The notes under the pieces are model-generated. The model saw only the letters and a program-made list of their open reading frames with translations, ran no database searches and was not told the origin of the DNA. From assembly GCA_039707655.1 (NCBI GenBank), contig CM077667.1, positions 154,050,642 through 154,114,641 of the forward strand: a DNA stretch of 64,000 nucleotides. Reading direction: 5' to 3'. This DNA comes from Elymus sibiricus (Eukaryota; Streptophyta; Magnoliopsida; Poales; Poaceae). The position numbers and the translations under genes were made by a program. Below, in pieces: positions 44,312 through 54,811 of the stretch (position 1 is the first letter of the stretch; each line of letters begins with the position of its first letter).

Positions 44312-44569
44312 CTATCTAAACCATGATGTAAAGAGAAGAGCGATCGGCAAGAGCAAGACCGCGACTATGTAGTACTTGAGGCACCGGTGGTTCTGCCCCC
44401 GCTCTTGCCGGAGCGTCCACCTCAAGTAACTACTTTCCGCTTCGGCTCTGCTGTCAAACCCTCTGTGGCTAGCACCCGGGTACTTGTCCACCAGGGCCTG
44501 AGCGTCTGGCCAGTGGTTGTAGACTCCTGGAACCTTCCCAACGAACACGACGTAGCAGCCCTTCGCCAT
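44312..44569 (-). CDS. Small RNase H1 hybrid-binding/viroplasmin-fold protein with membrane tail
   Basis: An 85-residue protein from ATG 44567-44569. Residues 5-52 (YVVFVGKVPGVY, then W, DAQALVDKYPGASHRGF, then AEAE) match the RNase H1 N-terminal hybrid-binding domain, also called the caulimovirus viroplasmin-type domain, that binds RNA/DNA hybrids. No RNase H catalytic part follows. A basic segment (RQERGQNHRCLK) and a 17-residue hydrophobic stretch (YYIVAVLLLPIALLF) come next, suggesting a tail-anchored membrane protein. It is the most distal gene on the transposon's minus strand, after the Ulp1-like relic. A CAG upstream of the ATG could be a splice acceptor. Both copies keep the domain; E8b has a frameshift only in the last residues. 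Confidence 0.6.
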   Translation of the reverse strand: MAKGCYVVFVGKVPGVYNHWPDAQALVDKYPGASHRGFDSRAEAESSYLRWTLRQERGQNHRCLKYYIVAVLLLPIALLFTSWFR

Positions 44570-44798
44570 CTCTGATCTATGTACCTGCATCGTGAACGAT
44601 AATATGCAACACAATGTACTTAAGAACACAAAGAGGCATAATTAGCAAAATACAAGCAACCTATAGTAAACATAAATGACGAAGTTCCTCATACCCAAAC
44701 TAATTAACTAGAGCGATCTACGCTAGTTCAGGACCACTGTTTAATTACATCACATAGTTTCGTCTGGACGCTAGTGACACATATATTGTCAACGACAA

Positions 44799-46033
44799 TC
44801 AGTCCTCGGTCCAATCTTCATAGTCAGGGACGAAGCACACGAGCTTCTTGAAAGGCTTCAGGTCCAGACGCTGAGCGATTAGCAGTGCTCGGACATCATC
44901 CCGTGTGATTGGCCCATGGTAGAACATCCCTGTTGGTTCGAGGACCTGCTTCATGATCACTTGGGCAAGTTCACACTGCACGTGATAAAACTCAGCTCGG
45001 ATTCGATGATCTGGTGTCTTTCCTATGCTTGTGGCCCAGTTGACAATCTCGGCATCATTGGTAGTAGCTGACATGCGAAGGCGTTGATTATCCCTTCTGA
45101 ACTCGAGCAGGTGACGCATGAGGTAGAATCCATCAGCCTTACTGATGTGCGGTTGCTGGATGCAGCAGAAGTCGGTCTTATGGCTGAAAACCAGCCCGTT
45201 CCTCCTGAACTTTTTCACCTTGATATATCCACCAGACATGCTGAAGGTTAACAGGGCACTATCGAGAACACTCTTTATGTGCTTGTAATCCTTTTTCTTG
45301 ATGTTCTTCGATGAGTCCAAGTATATAGCATGGGAGTATTCTGGGTACAGAACGATGAGGACGGCGCCCCCCCCCCCCGCTGCGCAAATTAAGTACACCT
45401 CAAATTAGCCTCCATGCTTGCAAAGGAATGATTAACACTTACGAAAGGATATGCGCGGATGGCTTACGTGGGATGATAAGGCAGGAGAATCGCTTCCTTG
45501 TCCTTATTAGCGATCATGAGGCCGCCGATGTACTTGCTCGCATAGTCACAGTGCTCTTTGCGGACATCCAAGAAGCTCTCGTGCATATGGTACGGGTCCG
45601 CGATGCAGATATATTTTATGTTCTCGATCCTGATGATGTAGTTGAGATACATCGCATACATGCGGATGAACTGGAAATCTAGCTTGGTCATGTAGAACAT
45701 GTCGTAGATGTAGTCAAATCGCAGGATGAACTTATCCGCGGGCCATCCCTCGACGTACAACTTCCCACCCGACACCTGAGCCGCGTAAAGCGGGTATCCT
45801 GGTTTTCCCGAGATGAGAAGGCTTTTCTCTCTGGCCAGCACATCATCATGAACTCTCCTTAGATCATTGTTCAATATGTCCTCTAGCGCTTTCTGAGGTA
45901 GGATCGGGTGGCCGGCGACATGGAAACGCTCCGCACCTACGATAGGTATTCTTGAGAAGCTGTCATTGGTGTGATACCGGGAGCCTCGACACGAAGAAGA
46001 GTCTTCGGCCAAGGCAAGAACCAGCTCTTGCAT
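44799..46033 (-). pseudogene. Ulp1-like (C48) protease relic of E8a
   Basis: Exon A (45468-46033) ends in ILLPYHP at a GTAAGC donor; exon B (44799-45379) starts after GCGCAG. The joined part resembles the C-terminal Ulp1/SUMO-protease domain often fused to CACTA second genes, with LIVLYPEY, AIYLDSSKN and IQQPHISKADGFYLM. Two expected catalytic residues are gone. The His before the LIVLYP strand is replaced by a run of 12 G, which also breaks the frame at the splice. The Cys expected in the GFY segment is Asp (KADGFY). It is probably not a working protease. The ATG at 46033 lies 8 bases after the stop of the upstream gene. Confidence 0.6.
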
Positions 46034-46041
46034 GCGCCAAT

Positions 46042-47965
46042 CTATTGAGGGGTCTCCTCGTCATCGACTGGTACCGGAGGAGGCAAATCCTCGAAGCCCG
46101 CTAAGACACTGGCCACGTTAACCTTGAAGACGCCATCAGGCATCTCTCGGTTGTGGAACATGCGGTCCTTCGGCTTCACGATCGTTGCCTTTCCCACGGC
46201 CACCTTCTGGCCCTTGATGTCGTACAGTAGGGTGCACGGGGTATCGTTGTCCTACGAAGACATGTCTGCGACGTCAAACATCGGAAAGGCAATTGAAACG
46301 GAAGACTATATAGACATGCTGGTGAAAAGGGTATGACGCGTAATTACCGTGAGGGCGTCGAGCTCAGCCATAGACGAAGGCCCGCCGAGTCGTCCAGAGA
46401 CGGAGGACGGGCTGCTATGAACAGGAGCGGGAGCATGTGCGGTGGCGTGAGCAGGTGCTGGTGGTGCGATGTTCACCGAATTACTCCCGACGTAGCTGGG
46501 AAGGGGAAAGTCCACTGGCCCTTTATCTGGATTTTTCTTCGTCCATTCAAAAAATGCCGGAAGCAAGCTGGAAATGGAAGATGTGAAGTCAGCCGTGATG
46601 CCAGCTACCGCTGCACTGTCCCTTGCATCGACTATCTGTTCCAACTCCGCTTTGGTCTCAGCTTTGGACTTATTGATCGCAAGCGCGACCTTCTGGTCGA
46701 TGGTCTGTTGAGTAAGCAACTTTCTCTTCCTTCTTTCCTCTAGCTCCTCATGGTAGCACGTCTTCCACGAGGCGCCATCTCCGACGCCGTGCACACGTCC
46801 ATAGGACGGCGGTGTGTCCTCCGGGACCTTTTTCAGTATGTTCAGGGCCCGGTTGAAATGGGTGTCCCACTTGGGCCTCGCTGACGACTGTGACGACTCA
46901 TCGCTTTCGGCTGCCTTTTGGTGCTGCTCTCTCTGCAAAAGGAACGTCGATGGTTTACTAATAATGTGACAAAACTTGTAGTCGAATTGATTGGAAGCTA
47001 ATATGATAATGTGGTAATATAACAATTACCAGAAGTCTCATGAACTCCCTCGTGTTCGGGTCTGTGTAAAAGGTCTTCTTGACGCGGTCCCACTTGTACC
47101 GGGCCCTGATCCAGTCACGCTCCAGCGGGTCGGTGAACTCTGCCAAGGGGTCTGGGATTCCGTGATTTTCACGTTCGGCGTCCCCCTTGGCCCATACGTG
47201 CCTCTTCCCCTCGTAACCACGGCTTCCGAGGTGGTGGGGAGGCGTGTTCCTGGCCTGGAGTGCCTTCATTTTCTCTGACTTTTTGTTGGTTTCATCTTTA
47301 GCGCAAGTCTCCTTGAATTTTTCAAAGTCCTCTTCCGTAAGTGACGGATTGTCAGCATGAATCTTGGACCATGGTTCATTCTTATCAATCGCTTTTTTCA
47401 CCCGAACTTTCCAGGCGGACAAGTCGTTGGTGAACGTCACCATCGCCTTGTTGTTTATCTTTGTCATGGCATCGTCGTCCCACGGTTCTTTGCTTTCTGT
47501 GCGGTCGGGGAACAGGAACCTATTGTGCAACTTCTTTAGGAGCATGTGCTCCATATGTGGTATCTTCTTCAACTTCTCATCGTTGATGTTGGCGGTTTCC
47601 CTGAGGATGCATCCTAGTTGATTGCCCCAGCACGAGCGCGCTTCATCCGGCGCTGTTGGCTCTAATTTCTTGGGGTGCATCTCCGTGACCACAATTTGTC
47701 CGATGCCGAGCTCGTTTGGTCTTCGTGACCTCTTCTGCTTCGGTTCTTTACCGGCTACGACAGCATCGTTGCCGGTCTCAGGGGTGGTGTCGGTGCCGGT
47801 GCCAGTGCTGGTGCCGGTGTCAGCGTCGGCGTCGGGTTTGGTGCCACTGCCGCCACCATGCACCCCCATCTGGTGTTCGTCCAGGTAATCAAAATAGTGA
47901 TTTGCTGCCTCGATGGGGTCTTCTTCGAGGCGAGCTGAACCCCCGGCTGAGGCGTGGCTAGACAT
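46042..47965 (-). CDS. E8a second transposase-type gene (Ptta/En/Spm, three exons)
   Basis: I infer exons 47030-47965, 46348-46932 and 46042-46251, all joining in phase 0 at GTAATT/GCAG and GTAATT/GTAG sites, to give 576 residues. Exon 1 starts MSSHASAGG and has a Thr/Gly-rich linker. It then has the plant-transposase (Transposase_24, TNPA-like) region with SEKMKALQARNTPPHHLGSRG, PLAEF and WIRARYKWDRVKK. Exon 2 has a Lys/Glu coiled coil (EELEERRKRK to ELEQIV) and a Pro/Ala-rich part. Exon 3 is a short beta-rich segment (TLLYDIKGQKVAVGKA) before TAG at 46042-46044. In En/Spm the corresponding protein binds the subterminal repeats. No stop or frameshift is seen in E8a, so this may be intact. 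Confidence 0.7.
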
Positions 47966-48017
47966 GTTTCCTATTCAACAATTGTAAATAAAAGATATAA
48001 TGAAGAGAAAAAAGGGG

Positions 48018-48209
48018 CCTATATTTGGTCGGAATGTTGATTCATTCCCCTTCCGGCAAATCCCAGGCACTCCATATGTCCTAGTTTCTAGCACAAGTCA
48101 TGCCGAAAATCACGGAAATTTTTGGCATGACCTTTGCTAAAAAGTGGACATATGGAGCGCCTGAAATTTGCCGGAACGGAAATGAATCAACATTCCGGCA
48201 AAACATAGG
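48018..48209. repeat. Long hairpin upstream of the second E8a gene
   Basis: Arms 48018-48080 and about 48146-48209 are inverted repeats of roughly 64 bp (CCTATATTTGGTCGG... against ...CCGGCAAAACATAGG), with smaller inverted arms inside. The right arm is shared with the region upstream of the TNP2 gene (53301-53404). Confidence 0.75.
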
Positions 48210-48219
48210 CCACTCGGAT

Positions 48220-48880
48220 ATTCTTCGACATTCAACCAACAACCAACGGGGTGATCTTCCACATGTACAGTACTGTTCAAGTTATTTTATCATATGCAAG
48301 TTCAGAAGTTCTGATAAAAATCAAAATGCCAAAGTTTCAAAAACTTATGCTTTGAGCGTGATGGCTCCCCTATTTCTATGGTAATCTCAAATATTATGAT
48401 CATTGTCTTATGGGTTCTGCTATCATGGGAAAATACACGGATTCATGTAGGGCGTGAGAAGGTAATTTAGGTAGAAATTTCAAGGCCCAAACTCATATCA
48501 CACACGCATAGAAGGAATTGCTATGGCTCTTACAAGGCCCTTGCACGACAGGGAGGGTACCTACAATGCACATTGTTATAGCCCAAGAGAAGGAAACCAT
48601 AAGCAAGTATTTCTCTAGAGTTTGGCTTTTAATGGCTGTACTAGGACATTGTCTTGATGCTTCCTACAAGTTTCTCCATCCTTGCATCCAAATGTTGTGA
48701 AAATGCATCATGACCATCAATCTTTCTTGGAGCTATATACAATTCTATTTCATGACTAACAGGATTATAAACATTCAACCAACATTCAAACATATACAAA
48801 GCAACCAACATTCTATTACTAAGTAGCAACAATCCTGTTTTTAACCCTAGATATGAACCCTAGATTTTTTTTCCTAATTG
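48220..48880. other. E8a spacer between genes
   Basis: AT-rich, no gene visible. It lies upstream of the second transposase-type gene on the minus strand and may hold its promoter. Confidence 0.5.
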
Positions 48881-48881
48881 A

Positions 48882-49184
48882 CTAGAGAGAGGGGGAGGTG
48901 GGGGGAGGGGGGTACCTGAAGCGGCGCGGACGAGGAGGCCAGAGCGGGCAGGGTCGACGACAGCGGGCAGGGGCGACGGCGCCGGGTAGGGGCGACGGCG
49001 GCGCGCGACAGAGAGGAGGGGGAGAGGTGGGAGAGTGGGGGGGGAATGGGAGGGCTTGGGCGTCCGCGCGGACGAGGAGGAGGCCGGAGCGGTGGGCAGG
49101 GGCGACGGCGGCGGGCAGGAGGGCGACGGCGGCGCGCGATAGAGAGGAGGGGGAGAGGTGGGGGGGGGGAATGGGAGTTGGCAA
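48882..49184. repeat. GC-rich tandem duplication in E8a
   Basis: Two units of about 110-130 bp (from GCGGACGAGGAGG to GGGGGGGAATGGGAG, at about 48923-49050 and 49067-49173), separated by a short piece. Open frames here have purine-run composition and no domain. Confidence 0.7.
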
Positions 49185-49209
49185 AATTTGAGCACGCGCG
49201 GCGGTTAAC

Positions 49210-49415
49210 TCAAAAATAGTAGTAGCACTGGGTTAGGACCAGCACTATAGCTAAATTATCTATAGCGCTGGTTCATAATCCAGCGCTACTGCTAACTGTT
49301 TTAATTTTCAGTTTTTTTAATTCTAAAATACACATAGTAGTAGCGCTGGGTTAGGATCCAGCGCTATAACTATATGAGCTATAGCGCTTGTTCATAATCC
49401 AGCGCTACTGATATG
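49210..49415. repeat. Internal copies of the subterminal motif
   Basis: Two palindromic units of about 75 bp with AGTAGCGCTGG and CCAGCGCTACT motifs, like those at the transposon ends, sit in the middle of E8a between TNP2 and the second gene (about 49218-49290 and 49336-49410). Confidence 0.75.
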
Positions 49416-49677
49416 TATTAGTTTTTATTATTTCCCTTTTCTTTTCTGTTTACTTTTCTTTTTCTTTTGTATTACTTTCTCCCTTTTGTTTTTGTTCTTT
49501 TGTATTTCTTTTGTATTGCTTTCTTCCTTTCTGTTTACGATGGCGTCTCCCTCCCACACTGCGCGAATATCACCGGAACCATGCATGTGGTGGTAACATA
49601 TATATCAGTTGACCGATAACGGTTACTTAAGTGCGTACACAAAATAGATACATATATATTATATAAATGATGGTTTC

Positions 49678-52600
49678 TCAGCTGCGTCGACGACGTTTCA
49701 CATTGAGCTTCTTCCCTTTCTTGTTCGTTGCCGAATAATTGAGCCCCTCCTTGTGACTTTTCCGGAACCATGGAGTACGATCTTTCTTATATAATGTAGT
49801 ATTGATTCTTCTTTTCACGTATGCTTCATCGTCATCGTCATCTTCCCTCACTGGGTTGCCGTATTGGTCGTAGTCTTCCTCGTTGGCGACTCCATCCATT
49901 CCGACGATGCTCCTTTTGCCTCTCCTCACGACAACACGGCTGGGATTGGTCGTGTCGGTTATGAAGAAGCATTGTGTCATGTGCTTAGCGTGTACCCATG
50001 GCTCAGTTTTGGCGATGACGTTAACGTTCACGGTTGCGCTCTTTGCGTCAGCGGGTGGTATAGACATGGTAGTGAAATACTTGTTTTCTCTTACGACGTC
50101 CTTAGCCCATCTGACACGGAACATCGTCGCATCGTGCAATCCAGTATAGTCAAGCTCCCAGATCTCTTCGATCCTTCCGTAGAATCTTTCAGTTGTGCCG
50201 TTGGCGTCGGTCACGCATTCAATCGTCACCCCGGAGTTCTGGTAATCACTGTCCATGTCTTTGGCCTCCGTGTAGAACGTGTACCCGTTGATATCGTATG
50301 ACTGATAGGTTGCGAGTTTGGGCGCGGGGCCATGTGCTAAGGCGTGTATGAGCAATCCGTCTGAACTACCCTCTTCCGGGGGATTTTCAAGAACTCGCTC
50401 TTTGAACAAATGCAAGAAAGTGGCGTTGTGCTCTACAGTAACTTCGTCGTCCGTCTTGAGCATCCCTTATCATGGTACTTATTTGCGATGGTTTCTTTAT
50501 GTCATGCCACATAATCCTCTACCACATCTAGGTGTTGTAGCACTACTAAGTTAGCCCTGTCAAAGTCGTTCCGTCGATCCGAGTAGTCCACGTGCAATTC
50601 CCTCCGACCGTTGTTGTGACCTTCTCCTCCGAGCCTCCCATCGTGCTTATTGACGGGCAAACCAACAACAGGGTCTCCGACGCCTATATAATTCTCGCAA
50701 AAGGAGATCCACTCATGCGTCAGATACCCCTGGACGATGCTCCCATCGGGACGGGACATGTTACGAACGAATCCTTTGATGACCCCACTCATCCTCTCGA
50801 ACGGCATCATGCTGTGAAGGAATGTCGGCCCGAGGTCGATGATGTTGTCCATGATGTGGACACACAGATACACCATGACGTCAAAGAACGCGGGCGGGAA
50901 GTACATCTCAAGCTCACATAGTATGACAACGATCTCTTCCTGTAGCCTTCGGAGCTGCTTCACACTTATGGACTTTCGAGAGATAACGTCGAAGAAGTTG
51001 CAGAGACCAGTAAGCGTGTCACGGACGTGCTTGTCCATTATCCCTCTAATGGCAACCGGGAGTATCTGCGTCATCATCACGTGACAGTCATGAGACTTCA
51101 TCCCGCTGAACCTTTTCTTCTTGGGGTCTAGAAATCTGCTTATCTTCCCACAGTAACTAGAACTAACTTTGATTCCCATAAGGCACTTGATGAATTGATC
51201 GATTTTCTTCGCACTTAAGGTGAAGCAAGAAGGGGGGCAATAATTCTCCTCCTTCTTGTTGACTTTTCTACCCCTTTCCCCCTCCTCCGTCTCCGTATCC
51301 GTCTCCTCCGTCGACTTTTTACGGTGGAGATCTTTCCTGATCTTCAAATCTTCCAAGTCTTTCCTTGCCTTCGGCCCGTCCTTGGTCTTCTCCGGCATGT
51401 TCATCAGTGTGCCAAGCAAGCTCTCAAGGACATTCTTCGTGATATGCATTTGATCAAGGCAATGAGGCGTGTCGTGATTGGGCCAGTACTCCAAGTCCCA
51501 GAAAACAGACCTCGTTTTCCATACCTTCAGTAGCGGCTCCGGCGCCTTTTTCATCGTTCCCGGCGCGGGGCACTGTTCCCAGTTTTTCAACAGCTCGTTG
51601 ATTTCGGCGCCGCTCCTCTTACGTGGAGGTCCTCGATGCTCAGCCAACCCATTGAATAGATCTCCACGCTTTCTCCACGGGTCATCCTTCTCGAGCCATC
51701 TACGATGCCCCATGTACACGATTTTCCCGGACCCGCCATCTTTCGTTGACGTAAGCTGCTGAGACGTTGTATCATCCATGCACCTCGTGCATCCGCAGTA
51801 TCCGTGGCTCACCTGGCCTGAGGTATACCCGTAACCGAGATAGTCGTCCACCGTCGTCATCAGCGCGGCTCTCATATAGAAATACTCTCCTTTGCTGGCA
51901 TCCCATGTCCATGTCGGTGTTTTCCATAACGTGTCTAGCTCCTCTTTCAGAAGCCCCATATACATGTTAATATTATTTCCCGGTTGTTTCGGCCCTTGAA
52001 TCAGCATGCTCATGTGTATGTACTTTGTCTTCATGCACTTCCATGGGGGGAGGTTGTACATCCATACAAAGACGGGCCATGTGCTGTGGTTGGTGTTTTG
52101 GTTTCCAAACGGATTCATGCCATCGGTACTCGCACCAAACACGATGTTCCTTGGATCTTCTGCAGCAAATCCATATACGATGTTGAATGCTCTCCACTGG
52201 CTACCATCTACGAGGTGTCTCAGCTTCGGATCATCTCCATCGTCGGGCTTCTTCCTCTCCGCGTGCCAGCGCATGAGCTTTGCTTCCTTAGGATCTACGA
52301 AATACCGCTACAGACGGGGAGTGATCGGAAAGTACCATACAACTTTCTTAGGAGCTTTCTTTCCTGCCTTCTTGTATCGAGAAGCATTGCACACTGGACA
52401 GCTGGTTTTTTCCGCGTGCTCCCCCCGATAAATGATGCAATCGTTGATGCATGCATGGTACCTAATGTGCGGCAAATCAAAAGGGCAAACGATTTTCTTG
52501 GCCTCATCGACACTAGTAGGACACAGGTTCCCCGTGGGAAGAACTTTATTATGTAGATACTTCAAATGCTCATCGAGGCTTTTGTCTGTCCATTTGTTTT

Positions 52601-53240
52601 TGGCCTTCGTCTTTAGAAGTTCGAGCCTGAAACTCAAGCGGGTCACCTCGCGATCGCAACCGTCATACAACTGAGTTTTCGAGTCTACTTCAAGTTGCGC
52701 CAGCTTGGCCTCCTCTCTAGAAGAAGCTCTCACGCTAGTCGTACTCTTGCGAAGGAGGTCTCGAACATGAGAGTCCTACACGACTGCACTTAGTAGCGTC
52801 GAATACTGCGGTGTGACCACCGCCTCTACTTCTCCGCCATGTCCGGACTCTTCTTCACCGTGTCCGGAATCTTCTCCGCCGCCGTGTTCGGAATCCTCTC
52901 CGCCGCCGTCATTTAACTCTTCCCTGCTGCCATGTCCGACGCCATCGTCTTCGTGTCGATCGGTCATCTTTTCGTCTAGCCCCATGTCGTTATTCCCTGC
53001 CATGTGGACGTCCTCATCATCATCATCTTCACTTATCCACCGAGTATAGCCATCCATGAAACCATTCATCAGCAGGTGCGCCTTCACCCTGCCACGATCA
53101 AAAGGGTCCAAAAGGACTCCTTCTTTGCATCTTGTACATGGACATCTAATCCTAGTCCGATTATTTGCATGCATGTCCATCACCGCGGATTGCATGTATC
53201 GCTCCACCTTCCATCCACTCACCTTCATGACCGACTGCAT
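49678..53240 (-). pseudogene. E8a TNP2-class transposase (Transposase_21), stopped
   Basis: One reading frame runs from about 53240 to 50502. The N-terminal Transpos_assoc part has CPCTRCKEG and FMDGYTRW. An acidic Asp/Glu/Gly-rich linker follows, then the TNP2 core with CPVCNASRYKK, MRWHAERKK, TDGMNPFGN and SCFTLSAKK. Two TAGs (52776-52778, 52308-52310) stand in frame, and TGA at 50502-50504 ends it. A 1-base shift then leads to the C-terminal DUF4218/DUF4216-type part (49678-50463, YGRIEEIWELDY, ending in a basic KKGKKLNVKRRRR). This is the main CACTA transposase and is broken here. A possible upstream exon was not resolved; the start near 53240 is a guess. Confidence 0.8.
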
Positions 53241-53300
53241 GCATAGTATAACAAGCAAAAGGGTTATAAACAAAATGCATGCATGCATCAAAGTCATATA

Positions 53301-53404
53301 AAAATTTGGCATGACCTTGCCTAAAAATAGGACATATCGAGTTTCCTCGAAATTCACCGAAACGGAAATAAATCGACATTTCGGCAAAACATAAGCAACT
53401 CGGG
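53301..53404. promoter_or_regulatory. Shared 5' module upstream of TNP2
   Basis: About 100 bp here matches 48117-48218 in the same orientation at near 80 percent by eye. Both sit shortly upstream of a minus-strand transposon gene. Conserved cores are TTGGCATGACCTT, GGACATAT and CGGCAAAACATA. Confidence 0.6.
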
Positions 53405-53849
53405 GGCATGTCACTCGCAAAAATCTCTCCATATCCCAAACACACATATTCCCATTCTTGAAATGAACAACTTTTTACTCACCAATATCTAGCTCGATCG
53501 AGCTAGATCTAGTTGTTGGGGACATGTCAATAGCTAGCTAGATCAAGTTGTTGGGGAGGAGAGATGACTCTAGGTAACTAATGGAGAGGGAGAGAGATGA
53601 GCTAGCTAGATCTATATCTAATGGAATGGAGGGAGAGCCAAACAAATGAGGTAGGGGCATTTATGGAGCTAGCTAGAGATGAGAAGGCCATTTATGGAGG
53701 AGAGTTATGGGGGAGGGGGGCATTAATGGGGAGAGAAGAGAGGTAGGAGGAAGAGAGAAGAAGGGCAACAATGGTGAGGGGAGAGGGGAAAGGAGGGGGA
53801 GATAGGGCAAAGGGGGAGGAGGGGGAGGGGTGTGAAAAGGTGGCACCAG

Positions 53850-54213
53850 CCACGCTTAGCAGTAGCGCTGTTTTCCAGAACGCGCTACTGCTATGACACT
53901 TAGTAGTAGCGCTTTCAAGAAAGAGCGCTACTATTAAGTGGGGCACATTAGCAGTAGCGGTTCCACAGAATACAGCGCTACTACAAAAGTCTTAGTAGTA
54001 GCCCTGTATTCTGGACAGCGCTTCCACTAAAAATAGTGTCGGTGGGCTCGTCGGGTCCGGCTTATCAGTAGCGCTCTTTATGTTTCCAGCGCTACTGCTA
54101 AGTCTTTACTTGTAGCGCTGCCTAAATCCAGCGCTACTGGTAAGTAGCAGCAGCGCCTATTACATTACAGCGCTACTGATATTGTCCTGCCTATAAGGTT
54201 TTTCCTAGTAGTG
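53850..54213. repeat. E8a right terminal and subterminal repeats
   Basis: About twelve AGTAGCGCT or AGCGCTACT motifs in both orientations, ending in the terminal repeat. The adjacent stretch 53600-53850 is purine-rich without genes. Confidence 0.85.
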
Positions 54214-54811
54214 ATGATTGAAATAAGCTGAATCAACGGCTTGAAAGAAATTGCAACGGAATCATCAATTGCATTCAAACTACAAATAGTAAGAACGCTT
54301 TCTGCAGGATCTTGATAACACCATAAGATCATGAAGCCACTTGAATAACACAACAAGTATTGAGCTAAGGTTACTCGGAACATATGTATACCCTTATACA
54401 TCTGTCGGAAGATGATCCTAAGAGCTACTGAAATTCCCACCTAAGAATTTCCGAAATCTTTCTTGTTTATGCGATTCGGGTTGCGGACCCAGGAACGTAC
54501 CCAAGGTAATCAACTACAACTGCACCCGCAACCTTCCACACCATAATTCAAGAAACTCCGCAAACTCGTCTACCTCAGACACTCGAAATCACAACGATAC
54601 TAAACATGGCAGTACCCCGGACGCCTCCCCAGTACTGGGTGACTCCGATCTTATCTCGCCACGAGAAGTATTGAAGCAATTTCAAACATCCTCCGTCCTA
54701 AGATACTAAGGAAACTGAATGATAACGATGTGTTAAGAATCCCCTGGAGCTCAACTCCCCGGAAGAAATCAAGTCAGACAGGAGGCACCAAGACAGAACT
54801 CCGTCACATCG
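54214..54811 (-). other. E7a 5' leader, cut by the duplication junction
   Basis: It begins with the right ATG target duplication of E8a and continues the E7a leader upstream of gag. At 54811/54812 it jumps into the middle of an E7-type LTR, so E7a lacks its remaining leader, primer site and 5' LTR. No gene is visible. Confidence 0.75.

Larger units (their letters stand above)
43814..54213 (-). mobile_element. E8a CACTA (En/Spm-type) DNA transposon, complete
   Basis: A 10,400-bp element. The left terminus CACTACTAGGAGAAACC is the inverted repeat of the right terminus (CACTACTAGGAAAAACC on the minus strand), with 3-bp ATG target duplications. Both ends hold many subterminal motifs around TAGCGCTGG / CCAGCGCTA. 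All recognisable genes are on the minus strand: TNP2-class transposase (49678-53240), a three-exon transposase-type gene (46042-47965), a Ulp1-like relic (44799-46033) and a small RNase H1/viroplasmin-fold ORF (44312-44569). It inserted 43 bp upstream of E7a gag. The gene order is as in En/Spm relatives, but the small ORF is unusual. Confidence 0.93.

Noticed and set aside
46333..47961. Plus-strand open frames opposite the second CACTA gene (such as 46333-46743 and 47622-47888)
   Set aside because: They are mirror frames of the minus-strand exons, whose protein and splice sites are convincing.
48882..49195. Open frames of about 100 codons on both strands in the GC-rich tandem repeat
   Set aside because: They code for Gly/Arg or Pro/Ser runs from a purine-rich repeat, with no domain.
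54165..54440. Minus-strand frame spanning the right CACTA edge and E7a leader
   Set aside because: It crosses the transposon boundary, so it cannot be an original gene of either element.
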